Source: Planobispora longispora (GTDB lineage: Bacteria > Actinomycetota > Actinomycetes > Streptosporangiales > Streptosporangiaceae). Taken from it: a stretch of DNA of 64,000 bases. The notes under the pieces are model-generated. The model was given only the letters and a program-made list of their open reading frames with translations, searched no databases and was not told the DNA's origin. The number at the start of each line of letters is the position of its first letter. The stretch's first letter is position 1. Made by a program: the position numbers and the translations under genes. The stretch is taken from NCBI RefSeq assembly GCF_016863135.1, contig NZ_BOOH01000039.1, forward strand, positions 1 to 64,000, read 5' to 3'. Below, in pieces: positions 26,050 to 34,138 of this stretch.

Positions 26050-26072
26050 CGCATCCCCCTTTCAGTGATCGG

Positions 26073-27422
26073 TCAGGCGTTGAGCAGCTCGTCGAGGTCG
26101 GCATCGTTGATCTCGGCGTCGTGGGTGCCCTCGATGAGTTCGGCCCAGGACGGGGTCAGATCGGCGTACATGCGGGCGGCGTGTTCGGCCGCGTGCTCGG
26201 AGACGTAGAAGGAGCGCGCCCGGTACCACTGGCCGTCCTGGGAGGCCACGATGGCGACACCGGGCGTCTCAGCGGCGATGGAGCGAGCCGACACCAGGGC
26301 GGCCGGATCCAGGTCGCCCAGGGTCATGGTCGCGGTTTCGGGGTCGTTGACCCGGTGGCAGATGCGGCCTGAGCACTGCGCGCGCAGCGCGGTGACGCCG
26401 GGTCCGAGGTCGGAGCCGATGCGCTGGCCGCAGCAGAACAGGTAGATCCCGAACGCCCGCCCGAGTTGGGCGACCCGCAGCAGCGCTGTCGAGGTCTTGG
26501 CGATCTCGTCTTTCTCGGACTTGTCGGCCATCAGGTACAGCTCGGCCAGCTCGTCGACCAGGGCGACGACCGGGACCGGGCGGATGGCCGGGGGTAGCTG
26601 CCAGATGTTGCGTGCCCCGGCTTGGCGGCACAGGCCCATCCGATCGACCATGAGGGCCACCAGGTCATCCAGGAGACTGACCGACTCGGCACGGCAGGTG
26701 GCCAGCGCCGACAGGCGCGGGCCGTACGGGGTGAACTCCACCCCTCCCTTGAGGTCGAAGCCGACCAGCGCGACCGGTTGCGGCGCCAATCCGACGATGA
26801 GCGCGTTGGCCAGGTTGGATTTACCGGACTGCGTGGCACCGGCGTTGATCCAGTGCGGGACTGTGCGGAAGTCGAGCACCCAGGGCTTGCCGGTCTCCAG
26901 CCGTCCCACGGTGACCTTGAGCAGCTCTGAGGAGGCGGGGATCTGATCGACTCGCACCAGCGGATCGCGCATGGTCGCGGCCAGCACCACCCGGCCGGGC
27001 CGGGGCGAGGAGACCCGGATGGCGTGCACCCGCCAGGAGTGCGCGAGCCGTTCGGCCGCTTGGGCGTAGTCCTCGGGGATCTGGCCTTCCAGGGTGCGCA
27101 GGGTGACGCGCCAGCCGTAGCGGGTGGGCTTGGGCAGCCACATCCACGGCTTGGTATCGACGGCGACCCGCTGGAAGCGGCGGCGGACCTTGACCAGGCC
27201 CGTGGAGGCGACCGCGCCGGGGGTGAGGGTGAACCACCAGCGTTGCCGCTTCTTGGTCAACCCGCAGCCGAGAGCGACCTTGCGCCAGGTGGCCCGGACG
27301 CTGAGCGCGGTGAGCGGGTAGCCGATCAGGAGCCAGAAGGAGCGGTAGTGCGTGCGTCGCCAGACCCACAGGCACACCAGCAGGCAGAGCAGACCGAGAA
27401 GCGCCCAGAGGATGTCAGTCAC
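26073..27422 (-). CDS. FtsK/SpoIIIE-type DNA translocase (TraSA/TraB-like), AICE-2
   Basis: 449-residue translocase for transfer of the element. Two N-terminal membrane helices (about 4-20 and 28-45), then Walker A GATQSGKSNL (about 194-203), Walker B PVVALVDELAEL (about 283-294) and a GQRIGSD motif. It is smaller than the AICE-1 protein and lacks its long C-terminal winged helix. Its start overlaps the stop of the Pra-like gene (ATGA). pSAM2-type elements need only this protein for conjugal transfer of double-stranded DNA. Confidence 0.9.
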   Translation of the reverse strand: MTDILWALLGLLCLLVCLWVWRRTHYRSFWLLIGYPLTALSVRATWRKVALGCGLTKKRQRWWFTLTPGAVASTGLVKVRRRFQRVAVDTKPWMWLPKPTRYGWRVTLRTLEGQIPEDYAQAAERLAHSWRVHAIRVSSPRPGRVVLAATMRDPLVRVDQIPASSELLKVTVGRLETGKPWVLDFRTVPHWINAGATQSGKSNLANALIVGLAPQPVALVGFDLKGGVEFTPYGPRLSALATCRAESVSLLDDLVALMVDRMGLCRQAGARNIWQLPPAIRPVPVVALVDELAELYLMADKSEKDEIAKTSTALLRVAQLGRAFGIYLFCCGQRIGSDLGPGVTALRAQCSGRICHRVNDPETATMTLGDLDPAALVSARSIAAETPGVAIVASQDGQWYRARSFYVSEHAAEHAARMYADLTPSWAELIEGTHDAEINDADLDELLNA

Positions 27423-27769
27423 GTTCGCCCCCCTCCCGGCGTGCCGGAGACGGGCACGATCGAGGCGGCCTTGTAGCTGACGCCCCAGCGCAGTTCGCCG
27501 TTGCGGGTCTGCTCCCAGGTGTAGCCGATCATGCCGGTCGGAACGACGTCCTGGCCCTGGGTGATCGAGGGTTCGCCGGAGGTGCCGACCTTGACCAGTT
27601 CCATCCGGCCGAAGTCGTCTTCGGCCAGCAGCACGGTCTCGTAGATGGTGTTGCCCTGCTTGTCGGTCTTGATCTTTCCGCTCTCCTGGTCGATCAGGCG
27701 GGGACGAGGTGCCTTGGCGCAGCTGAAGCGCAGGCGGTGGGTGTCGACGGGAATCGGAATGTTGCGCAT
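27419..27769 (-). CDS. Conserved AICE protein, Pra-like (replication/integration activator) candidate
   Basis: 116-residue soluble protein (MRNIPIPVDTHRLRFSCAKA start, then KTDKQGNTIYETVLLAEDD and a C-terminal WGVSYKAASIVPV). The overall pattern resembles the Pra-type activators of pSAM2-like elements, which switch on repSA-xis-int. I cannot confirm this without alignment. It is the first gene of the minus-strand operon, directly downstream of the putative GntR operator and coupled to traB. Confidence 0.6.
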   Translation of the reverse strand: MRNIPIPVDTHRLRFSCAKAPRPRLIDQESGKIKTDKQGNTIYETVLLAEDDFGRMELVKVGTSGEPSITQGQDVVPTGMIGYTWEQTRNGELRWGVSYKAASIVPVSGTPGGGRT

Positions 27770-27778
27770 GCAGTGACC

Positions 27779-27898
27779 TCCTTATTGGTCATGGTCAACA
27801 TAGTTAACCTAGTTGGCTGAGGTGTCAATGAGCTCGTGGTTGGCTTGGTCGCCGCCCTGTGCTGAACTAGGGGCACTAGCGGCGAAGTAAGGGGCGGG
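27779..27898. promoter_or_regulatory. Divergent promoter/operator between pra-like and gntR genes
   Basis: AT-rich stretch between divergent genes with TAGTTAACCTAGTT (27801-27814) containing the palindrome GTTAAC and two TAGTT half-sites, preceded by GGTCATGGTCAAC (two GGTCA repeats). Such inverted or direct repeats are typical operators for GntR/KorSA repressors that control pra and themselves. Confidence 0.5.
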
Positions 27899-28234
27899 AT
27901 GGTCAAGAACACGGGGCGGCCCGGTTACTTGCAGATCGCCGACGATCTGCGCGAGCAGATCCGGGGCGGATCTCTTGCGCCCGGTACTCCGTTGCCGTCC
28001 ACCGCGCAGTTGGCCGAGCAGTACGACGCATCCTTGAGCGTGGTGAAGATGGCCGTCGGCCTGCTGCGCAACGAGGGCTTGGTCATCGGCCAGCAGGGCA
28101 AGGGCGTGTTCGTCCGGGACGATGTACCGCCGGCCTCGCCGCCCGCCGATGAGCTGGCCGAGATCCGCCTCACGCTGCGCGACCTATCGGAACGACTGGC
28201 GAAGGTCGAGGCGGAGCTGACCGACCGTAGGTGA
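27899..28234 (+). CDS. GntR-family regulator (KorSA-like)
   Basis: 111-residue repressor. The GntR winged helix occupies residues 8-75 (YLQIADDLREQIRGGSLAPG, LPSTAQLAEQYDASLSVV, GLVIGQQGKGVFV), followed by a short helical tail (LAEIRLTLRDLSERLAKVEAE) that may dimerise. It has no ligand-binding effector domain. It is divergent from the transfer operon, the usual place of KorSA, which represses pra and transfer genes in pSAM2. Confidence 0.85.
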   Translation: MVKNTGRPGYLQIADDLREQIRGGSLAPGTPLPSTAQLAEQYDASLSVVKMAVGLLRNEGLVIGQQGKGVFVRDDVPPASPPADELAEIRLTLRDLSERLAKVEAELTDRR

Positions 28235-28415
28235 GGCTCTCACCTCGCACATGGCAGCCGGTGACCCGGCGCGCCAGACCTGCCGCGCGACTCGGCGGCA
28301 CCGCGGCCAAGCGCATCCGCCGGTCTTCCTGACGCATGCCGACCATGACGAGCACGTAGCCGGCGAACACGGCGGCCCCGAGTGCGAGGCCGATGATCAG
28401 CGGGAGCGCGCTCAC
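28170..28415 (-). CDS. Small membrane protein of AICE-2, 81 aa
   Basis: GTG at 28415 overlaps the upstream stop (GTGA). One hydrophobic helix (LPLIIGLALGAAVFAGYVLVMV) is followed by RQEDRRMRL, like the EDRR motif of the AICE-1 protein at 1395-1586. The 3' end overlaps the convergent GntR gene by about 65 bp. Function unknown; conserved between the two elements. Confidence 0.6.
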   Translation of the reverse strand: MSALPLIIGLALGAAVFAGYVLVMVGMRQEDRRMRLAAVPPSRAAGLARRVTGCHVRGESLTYGRSAPPRPSPVVPIGRAA

Positions 28416-28633
28416 GTCCAGCTCACCCCGGCCTCGGTGATGCGGCGGGGACGGCCGGCCGGACGGCGGGTCTCGCCGCGCCGCTTGGCGGTACGGCCCT
28501 TGGCCGCCCGGCGCTTGAGCCAGCGCTCCCGGGCGTGGCACTTGCGGCAGAGGGTCTGTCCCTCCTCCAGGGCCGCGCCGCAGATGCAGTCGGGGGTCTC
28601 GTCGAGCGGACTGATGACGGTGGTGTTGATCAT
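28412..28633 (-). CDS. Zinc-ribbon protein of AICE-2, 73 aa
   Basis: Two Cys pairs (CICG and CRKC) are followed by HARERWLKRRAAKGRTAKRR, a strongly basic tail likely to bind nucleic acid. GAGAGGAGCG precedes ATG 28633. It is a paralogue of the 43-residue protein at 1593-1724, and in both elements the zinc ribbon neighbours the small membrane protein. Confidence 0.65.
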   Translation of the reverse strand: MINTTVISPLDETPDCICGAALEEGQTLCRKCHARERWLKRRAAKGRTAKRRGETRRPAGRPRRITEAGVSWT

Positions 28634-28783
28634 TGGTATCGCTCCTCTCGGTTGGTGATTGCTTGCTTGCGATACCGAGAGTGCGCCGATCAGGGAGGAC
28701 GAGATCACTACAGGACGGGACAGGTCCAGGACGTCCGGTCTACGATTGCCAGGTCCCTAGTCATCCCCCTCTGGGCAGGTGGA

Positions 28784-29524
28784 ATGGCGAACGAGCGACT
28801 GCGCGCGGCCCTGCTGGAACGCGGGGCATCGGTGGCGGAGCTGGCCGAGGCGATTCAGGTCGATCCGAAAACCGTGGAGCGGTGGATCACTAAGAACCGC
28901 ACGCCGTACCGAAAGCACCGTTTTGCAGTGGCGTCGTTCCTGAAAATGGACGAGGCTTACCTGTGGCCCGAGGCGCTCTCGCCTCAGCAGGTGGCGGCTG
29001 CTTCCGAGAGCGAGATCGTCACGGTCTATCCGCATCGCTGGGCTGTGCCGAGGGACGCCTGGGGACGCCTGTTCTCAGCCGCCGAACAAGAGATCGGCAT
29101 CCTCGTCTACAGCGGCCTGTTCCTCGCCGAAGACACCGGCACCCTGCGAGTTCTAGCTGAGAAAGCCAACGCGGGCGCACGAGTGCGGTTTCTCTTCGGC
29201 GATCCCGATTCGGTCGAGGTCGCCCAGCGTGGCGCGGACGAGGGCATCGGCGAGGCCATGGCCGCCCGCATCAAGAACGCTCTCGTGTTGTTCCGGCCGC
29301 TCCTGAAGCTCGACAGCGTAGAGATCCGGCTGCACCGCACCGTGCTGTACAACTCCATCTACCGCGCCGACGATCAGCTTCTCGTCAACACCCACATGTA
29401 CAGCCAGCCCGCCGCCAACGCGCCCGTGCTCCACCTGCGTCGGGTGGCCGGCGGCGACATGGTCACCGCTTACATCGAGAGCTTCGAGGCCGTCTGGGCC
29501 GGAGCCAGGCCCGTAGAGTCCTGA
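28784..29524 (+). CDS. XRE regulator with DUF5919 domain (copy 1)
   Basis: 246 residues. An N-terminal helix-turn-helix (ERLRAALLERGASVAELAEA, VDPKTVERWI) precedes a roughly 170-residue C-terminal domain of the DUF5919 type (EIGILVYSGLFLAED, VRFLFGDPDS, LHRTVLYNSIYRADDQLLVN). The strand-helix pattern recalls phospholipase-D-like folds, but no HKD catalytic motif is visible. It ends 3 bp before a Nudix gene, so the two are an operon. A second copy is at 32289. A role in nucleotide-signal control is inference. Confidence 0.75.
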   Translation: MANERLRAALLERGASVAELAEAIQVDPKTVERWITKNRTPYRKHRFAVASFLKMDEAYLWPEALSPQQVAAASESEIVTVYPHRWAVPRDAWGRLFSAAEQEIGILVYSGLFLAEDTGTLRVLAEKANAGARVRFLFGDPDSVEVAQRGADEGIGEAMAARIKNALVLFRPLLKLDSVEIRLHRTVLYNSIYRADDQLLVNTHMYSQPAANAPVLHLRRVAGGDMVTAYIESFEAVWAGARPVES

Positions 29525-29527
29525 GCC

Positions 29528-30004
29528 ATGGCCCGCCGCATCGACTTCTACGACGACCCCACCGCCCCCGCACCCAACAGCCTCGTGCCCTCGGTCAACG
29601 TCGTGGTCACCAACGACGCGGGCGAGATCCTGATGATCCGCCGCAGCGACAACGACAACTGGGCCGTGCCGGGCGGCGCCATCGACCTGGGCGAGTCGCT
29701 GCCGGAGGCGGCGATCCGGGAGACGCTGGAGGAGACCGGCATCCGGTGCGAGATCACCGGAATCGTCGGCACCTACACCGACCCCCGCCACGTGATCCTC
29801 TACACCAGCAACGGCGAGGCCCGCCAGGAGTTCTCCATCGTGCTCACCGGCCGCGCCGTCGAGGGCGAGCCGACACCCAGCGATGAATCCCGGGAAGTGC
29901 GCTGGGTGCCCCGTGAGGAGGTCGAGACGCTGACGATGGACCGGTCAATGCGCCTGCGGATCGGTCACTACCTGGCCGGCCGATCCGGGCCGTACATCGG
30001 CTGA
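29528..30004 (+). CDS. Nudix hydrolase
   Basis: 158-residue pyrophosphohydrolase acting on a nucleoside diphosphate linked to another group; substrate unknown. The Nudix box GX5EX7REUXEEXGU is intact: GAIDLGESLPEAAIRETLEETGI (split here as GAIDLGESLPEAAI plus RETLEETGI), about residues 56-78. It follows the XRE/DUF5919 gene by 3 bp. A truncated relative is at 42765. Confidence 0.92.
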   Translation: MARRIDFYDDPTAPAPNSLVPSVNVVVTNDAGEILMIRRSDNDNWAVPGGAIDLGESLPEAAIRETLEETGIRCEITGIVGTYTDPRHVILYTSNGEARQEFSIVLTGRAVEGEPTPSDESREVRWVPREEVETLTMDRSMRLRIGHYLAGRSGPYIG

Positions 30005-30038
30005 GTTCACTTGATCGTCTTGCCGTACGGTAGGCGCC

Positions 30039-30665
30039 ATGAGCACTCCTGACGCCCCCCACTATCCCTGGATGGATCTTCTCCGTACCGTCAACCGAGC
30101 GGTCCATGAAAGGCATGAGCGGACTTTGGTTTCCTATCCACCGGGGTCTATCGGTCACCAGCAGGTGACCGCGCAGTGTCCTCCCGATTGGCTGGGCGCG
30201 GAGGGCGCCGCCGAAGCCGAGATCGTGCGGCACGAGGAGCGCCTTGGTATGCGCCTGCCGCCGAGCTACAGAGAGTTTCTCCAGGTCACCAACGGTTGGG
30301 ATGAGGAGACCCGTTCTTCTCTCCGCTTGCTGCCCATAGCCGAAGTCGGCTGGACCCGTGATGTCGACCCGGGGCTTGCTGAGACATGGGGTCCCAAGCT
30401 GGGCCTCCCGGACATCCCGGATGAGGACTATTTCCGCTACGGCGCGGGGCAGGACCCGATTCACATCCGTGATGAGTACGTGCCCGGCACTCTCTACATC
30501 GCTGAGTACCTCGAAGGCCAGGTCTACTTGCTCAACCCGCACATCGTCACGCCCGACGGCGAGTGGGAGGCATGGACCTTCGCCACCTGGTACCCAGGCG
30601 CATACCGCTTTCGGTCATTCTGGGATCTCATGACAAAGGATGTGTTTCGCGAGTTCAGGCCCTGA
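30039..30665 (+). CDS. SMI1/KNR4 (SUKH) family protein
   Basis: 208 residues with the SUKH signature: AAEAEIVRHEERLGMRLPPSY (about 56-76), REFLQVTNGW and an aromatic C-terminal half. Many SUKH proteins are immunity proteins against toxins; others are regulatory. No toxin gene is adjacent. The gene is carried as AICE-2 cargo. Confidence 0.8.
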   Translation: MSTPDAPHYPWMDLLRTVNRAVHERHERTLVSYPPGSIGHQQVTAQCPPDWLGAEGAAEAEIVRHEERLGMRLPPSYREFLQVTNGWDEETRSSLRLLPIAEVGWTRDVDPGLAETWGPKLGLPDIPDEDYFRYGAGQDPIHIRDEYVPGTLYIAEYLEGQVYLLNPHIVTPDGEWEAWTFATWYPGAYRFRSFWDLMTKDVFREFRP

Positions 30666-30666
30666 C

Positions 30667-31236
30667 TTATCGCCCCTCGCCACTCTGCCGAGCTTCGGCG
30701 AGGGCTGTCTCTACGGCTCTGACCGCGGCCAGGATGCACGGCGTTGACGCCGTGATCGATTGCGAGACGAGGTGCTCGGGGCCGTAACGGGAGTGGATCT
30801 CAGCCAGGCGCTCGGTGACATCGAGAGGGTTGCCGTCCGGACCGGTGGTCATGTCGCAGTAGGTCAGCGCCTCAACCAGCTCCGGGCGCTCCTCATCGAA
30901 CTCGCTCGTGAGCGCGTCGAAGAGATCGCGGTTGAGCGCCTCATTGACCGCACAGGAGTGGTGCGCCACCAGACGGCATAGGGTGTCCTCCGCCTTGACG
31001 ACATCGCGCAGGTAGCGTGCCCCGTCGAGCGGATGGAACCCGGTGCTCACCAGGTTGGGGGCGTACCCGATGTCATGCAGGTAGGCGGCGGCAATCAGCG
31101 TGTCGGTCTCAGGGCCGAGGATGAGTGCGAGCGTCTCGGCCCGGCCGGCTACCCCCTGGGTGTGTGCCCAACGGCGCGGCAGAGGCTGCTCTAGAAGGTC
31201 TCTGGCCAGGTCACGCGCCCACTCAGCTTGTCCCAT
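30667..31236 (-). CDS. HD-domain phosphohydrolase
   Basis: 189-residue metal-dependent phosphohydrolase: His in RRWAHTQGVAGR, HD pair in AAYLHDIGYAP (about 66-76) and HHS downstream (VAHHSCAVNE). Substrate unknown, possibly a nucleotide. The start is ATG 31236. It is convergent with the SUKH gene and follows the tandem-GntR gene in the same direction. Confidence 0.8.
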   Translation of the reverse strand: MGQAEWARDLARDLLEQPLPRRWAHTQGVAGRAETLALILGPETDTLIAAAYLHDIGYAPNLVSTGFHPLDGARYLRDVVKAEDTLCRLVAHHSCAVNEALNRDLFDALTSEFDEERPELVEALTYCDMTTGPDGNPLDVTERLAEIHSRYGPEHLVSQSITASTPCILAAVRAVETALAEARQSGEGR

Positions 31237-31304
31237 GCGGTTCACGATAAAGGCCGGACCCTCGGGGCACATCCAGAGTTCGGCCAGGGACGTCCTGAGA
31301 CGCC

Positions 31305-31775
31305 TCAGTCGTGCAGGGAGCGGACGAACCGGCCCTTGCCGTGTTCGGTAATGATCAGCCCTTCCCGCTCCAGCTCTGCCAGGGCTTGGCGGACCGTGTT
31401 GCGCGAAGCCGCATACTGTCGCCGGAGCACATGCTCACTGGGCAGTGCGGCGCCGGCGACGAGTGTCCCGGTGTGGATCTGTTCGCGGAGCTCACCAGCG
31501 ATCACCTGATAGCGATACGACGGCCCGCCGGACGAGCCGTCGGTCACCACGCGGCCCTTGCCGGGCAGGGTGACGATCAGCCCTTCATCCTCCAGGATCG
31601 CCAGGCCCCGCCGGGCCGTGGTCCGGGCTACCCGGAACTCTGTCACCAAGGCCGCCTCTGATGGCAGGGCGGTTCCCGGCGGGTAGGTGCCCGCGCCGAT
31701 CCGGGCGCGCAGCCGATCGGCGAGCTGATCATAGACTCGCCCGCCGGTCAGCCACCGGCTCTCGTGTTCGGGCAT
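31305..31775 (-). CDS. Regulator with two tandem GntR winged helices
   Basis: 156 residues built from two complete GntR DNA-binding domains: domain 1 about 11-77 (VYDQLADRLRARIGAGTYPP, ALVTEFRVARTTARRGL, GLIVTLPGKGRVV), domain 2 about 86-153 (YQVIAGELREQIHTGTLVAG, VLRRQYAASRNTVRQAL, GLIITEHGKGRFV). There is no effector domain. A single chain with both wings could bind an operator as a pseudo-dimer. GntR proteins normally have one such domain. Confidence 0.82.
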   Translation of the reverse strand: MPEHESRWLTGGRVYDQLADRLRARIGAGTYPPGTALPSEAALVTEFRVARTTARRGLAILEDEGLIVTLPGKGRVVTDGSSGGPSYRYQVIAGELREQIHTGTLVAGAALPSEHVLRRQYAASRNTVRQALAELEREGLIITEHGKGRFVRSLHD

Positions 31776-31779
31776 CGGC

Positions 31780-32124
31780 TCAGGTGCGGTAGGCGTCGAT
31801 GATTTTCGTGAGGTCGAGGCCGAGCTCTCCCTGCTCGCCCTCATGCCACCCGGCCCGGGCCGCTTCGGCGACCCGATCAGCGGCCGGGAGCAGACGCAGG
31901 CACGAGACCCGCTCATCAGGCCGATCTCCCCAGTAGAACCACTGAAACGCGATGTGGACATAGACCCGGCGGGTCCGGAAGGTACGGTCGGTGACATCCA
32001 GGCAGGGGCGGCCCTTCTGATCGGTGACCAGGACTGCGGTTGTCTCCCGATCGGACAGCTCGCCACGTAGGGCGGTCAGCAGATCGACCTGATAGGCGTG
32101 CTGATTCTCTTTCAGTGTGCCCAT
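31780..32124 (-). CDS. Hypothetical protein, 114 aa
   Basis: Soluble alpha/beta protein with no recognised family (VDLLTALRGELSDRETTAVL, VYVHIAFQWFYWGDRPDE). It lies 4 bp upstream of the tandem-GntR gene in the same orientation and probably shares its transcript. Small regulators beside a similar protein are common in actinomycetes, but no role is known. Confidence 0.6.
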   Translation of the reverse strand: MGTLKENQHAYQVDLLTALRGELSDRETTAVLVTDQKGRPCLDVTDRTFRTRRVYVHIAFQWFYWGDRPDERVSCLRLLPAADRVAEAARAGWHEGEQGELGLDLTKIIDAYRT

Positions 32125-32288
32125 GACGGAACTCCCATCGGTGCGGAGGAGAGGGGAGCCCGGGCGCTGGGCTCCCCTCTCGCCGAGCTTTCTCTTCGGG
32201 ACCGAGTCCGGGCACCACGAGTTGCGGACGTCTAGGGACGTCTCGTGTTAGCGTCACAGACACGGACCCTGCGGAAGGGGCGCTCCTC

Positions 32289-33023
32289 ATGAACGAGAAC
32301 CTCCGGCACGCACTCATCCGAGCACGGTTGCATCCCGTCGACATCGCCGCCCGCCTGGCCGTGGATCCCAAGACCGTCACCCGCTGGATCGGCGGACGCA
32401 TCCCGCACCCCCGCCACCGCTTGGCGGTTGCCGATCTCCTCGGCCTCGACGAGGGCGAGCTGTGGCCCGCGGGCACCCACAGCCGACGAGGAATCTCCGA
32501 TGAGATCAAGGCGGTCTATGCGCACCGATGGGCTGTGCCGGTAGATGTCTGGCGGAGTTTCTTCCAGGCCGCAGACAAGGAGATCGGCATTCTCGTCTAC
32601 AGCGGCTTGTTCCTCGCTGAGGACGCCGGATGCTTGCGCGCCCTCGGCGAGCGAGCACAGGCAGGCGTTCGAGTACGGATCATCCTAGGTGACCCCGACA
32701 GCCCGCATGTCGCGACCCGAGGCGTCGAAGAAGGCGTCGGCGGTGACGTCATGACCGCCCGAGTCCGCAACGCACTCACTCTCTTCCAGCCGCTCCAGAA
32801 CATCGAGGGAATCGAGATCCGGCTACATCGCACGGTGCTCTACAACTCGATCTACCGGGCCGACGACGACCTCTTGGTCAACCTGCACGCCTACGGCACC
32901 CGAGCTGCCGATGCCCCGGTCATCTACCTGACCCACACCGAGGCCGACAACACGGCAGCGACGTACCTGGACAGCTTCGAACGCGTCTGGACCAGCGCCA
33001 AACCCGCCACTCAGACGCTATGA
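32289..33023 (+). CDS. XRE regulator with DUF5919 domain (copy 2)
   Basis: 244 residues, clearly a paralogue of 28784-29524: the N-terminal HTH (VDIAARLAVDPKTVTRWIGG) and the same EIGILVYSGLFLAEDAG, VRIILGDPDS and LHRTVLYNSIYRADD blocks. Unlike copy 1 it has no Nudix gene after it. It is divergent from the 31780 gene. The two copies in one element suggest internal duplication or stepwise cargo capture. Confidence 0.75.
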   Translation: MNENLRHALIRARLHPVDIAARLAVDPKTVTRWIGGRIPHPRHRLAVADLLGLDEGELWPAGTHSRRGISDEIKAVYAHRWAVPVDVWRSFFQAADKEIGILVYSGLFLAEDAGCLRALGERAQAGVRVRIILGDPDSPHVATRGVEEGVGGDVMTARVRNALTLFQPLQNIEGIEIRLHRTVLYNSIYRADDDLLVNLHAYGTRAADAPVIYLTHTEADNTAATYLDSFERVWTSAKPATQTL

Positions 33024-33186
33024 CAGACAGGACGCTCAAGATGTCAGGGCTCAGGACCCATTCGACGGATCCGGCGCAGGGGGCGGATGACACTCCGACT
33101 AGATGATCTTCGGTATGTCTAGATGACAGTATCGTGGCCGACATGCTGGGGACAGGGCGCGGTCAGGGACCGGCCGCCCGAGGAAG

Positions 33187-33729
33187 TCAGCCAGCCCAGA
33201 GACGGTAGCCCTGCTTCAGCACGGCGAGGACTGAGGGGCTGCCGGTCGGCCAAATGTCGATGCGGTAGCGGAAGTGGTCACCCAGCTCGGAATCGTTATG
33301 CCCGGATGCCGGAGGAGCAGAAGGCAGGTAAGACACGCGCACCCGATAGCGACCGGCTGCGACGGTGACATGCCGTTCCTGGCCGGGATCGTCGGCCGGG
33401 CCGTAGACCGCCAGGTCACCGGTGGGCAGCTCGATGTCGGCCTCAACGACGTGATCGGCTTCCTCAAGATCCGCTATGGGGGCGGTGGAGTAGAGCAGCA
33501 GCGTCGTGTCCACCAGGTCGCTTCGGGCGGTTCCAACGGCGATCGAGTGCGGCTGCACGCCGATGCGGTGGACGTAGACGGCCTCCTCAGTCCACCCGGC
33601 GGGAGCGCTCAGGTCGTCCTCGGCATGCGATCTCATCCACACGCCATGAGCGTCGAGATCCTGCAGATAGAACTGACCGTGATCGGCAAGAACCGTGAAA
33701 CGGTGGCGATCAGGCGCTGAGGAAGGCAT
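33187..33729 (-). CDS. Hypothetical protein, 180 aa
   Basis: Beta-rich soluble protein (FTVLADHGQFYLQDLDAHG, AVYVHRIGVQPHSIAVGTA, YRVRVSYLPSAPPASGHND). Proteins with this arrangement occur in Streptomyces as conserved hypotheticals, but I know no function. No signal peptide. It is the last high-GC gene before the AT-richer cassette. Confidence 0.6.
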   Translation of the reverse strand: MPSSAPDRHRFTVLADHGQFYLQDLDAHGVWMRSHAEDDLSAPAGWTEEAVYVHRIGVQPHSIAVGTARSDLVDTTLLLYSTAPIADLEEADHVVEADIELPTGDLAVYGPADDPGQERHVTVAAGRYRVRVSYLPSAPPASGHNDSELGDHFRYRIDIWPTGSPSVLAVLKQGYRLWAG

Positions 33730-34138
33730 TCGCCAACGCTACTGAAGCTCGCATCGCCCCAACCACCTGGCCTGCCTGTCCCGTCGAGGTCAGCGGCCCA
33801 GGAGTCATAAGCACGATCTGTCGCTCAGGTCATGAGACCCGACAAGGACAAGACCAAGATCCAAAGAAACTTATCTGTACGTCTTCGAGGCGGTCGCTGA
33901 CCGCGCTGCGGCTCTTCGGCCGGTCGCGACCAGCGCCGCCACGCCGTAGCCTGCACGCACCTCGCACACGGCCCGACCTTCAGGAGATCATTCCAAGCAG
34001 GGCAGACCAACGCAACGCCCATACGCAAACCCGTCTGCATGACACGGCTGCACAGCACAAGAGATCCCTGTACCTATCAAAGGTCGTGCGAGTATCGTTT
34101 CGGTAGGCCCGTGACGCTTCGTGCCAGGGAGCTGTGAG
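33730..34138. other. Spacer before the four-gene cassette
   Basis: No ORF is convincing. Base composition falls here from the high-GC core toward the AT-richer cassette, so the left boundary of the inserted cargo probably lies in this stretch. The region should contain the cassette promoter, but I see no clear -35/-10 pair. Confidence 0.4.
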
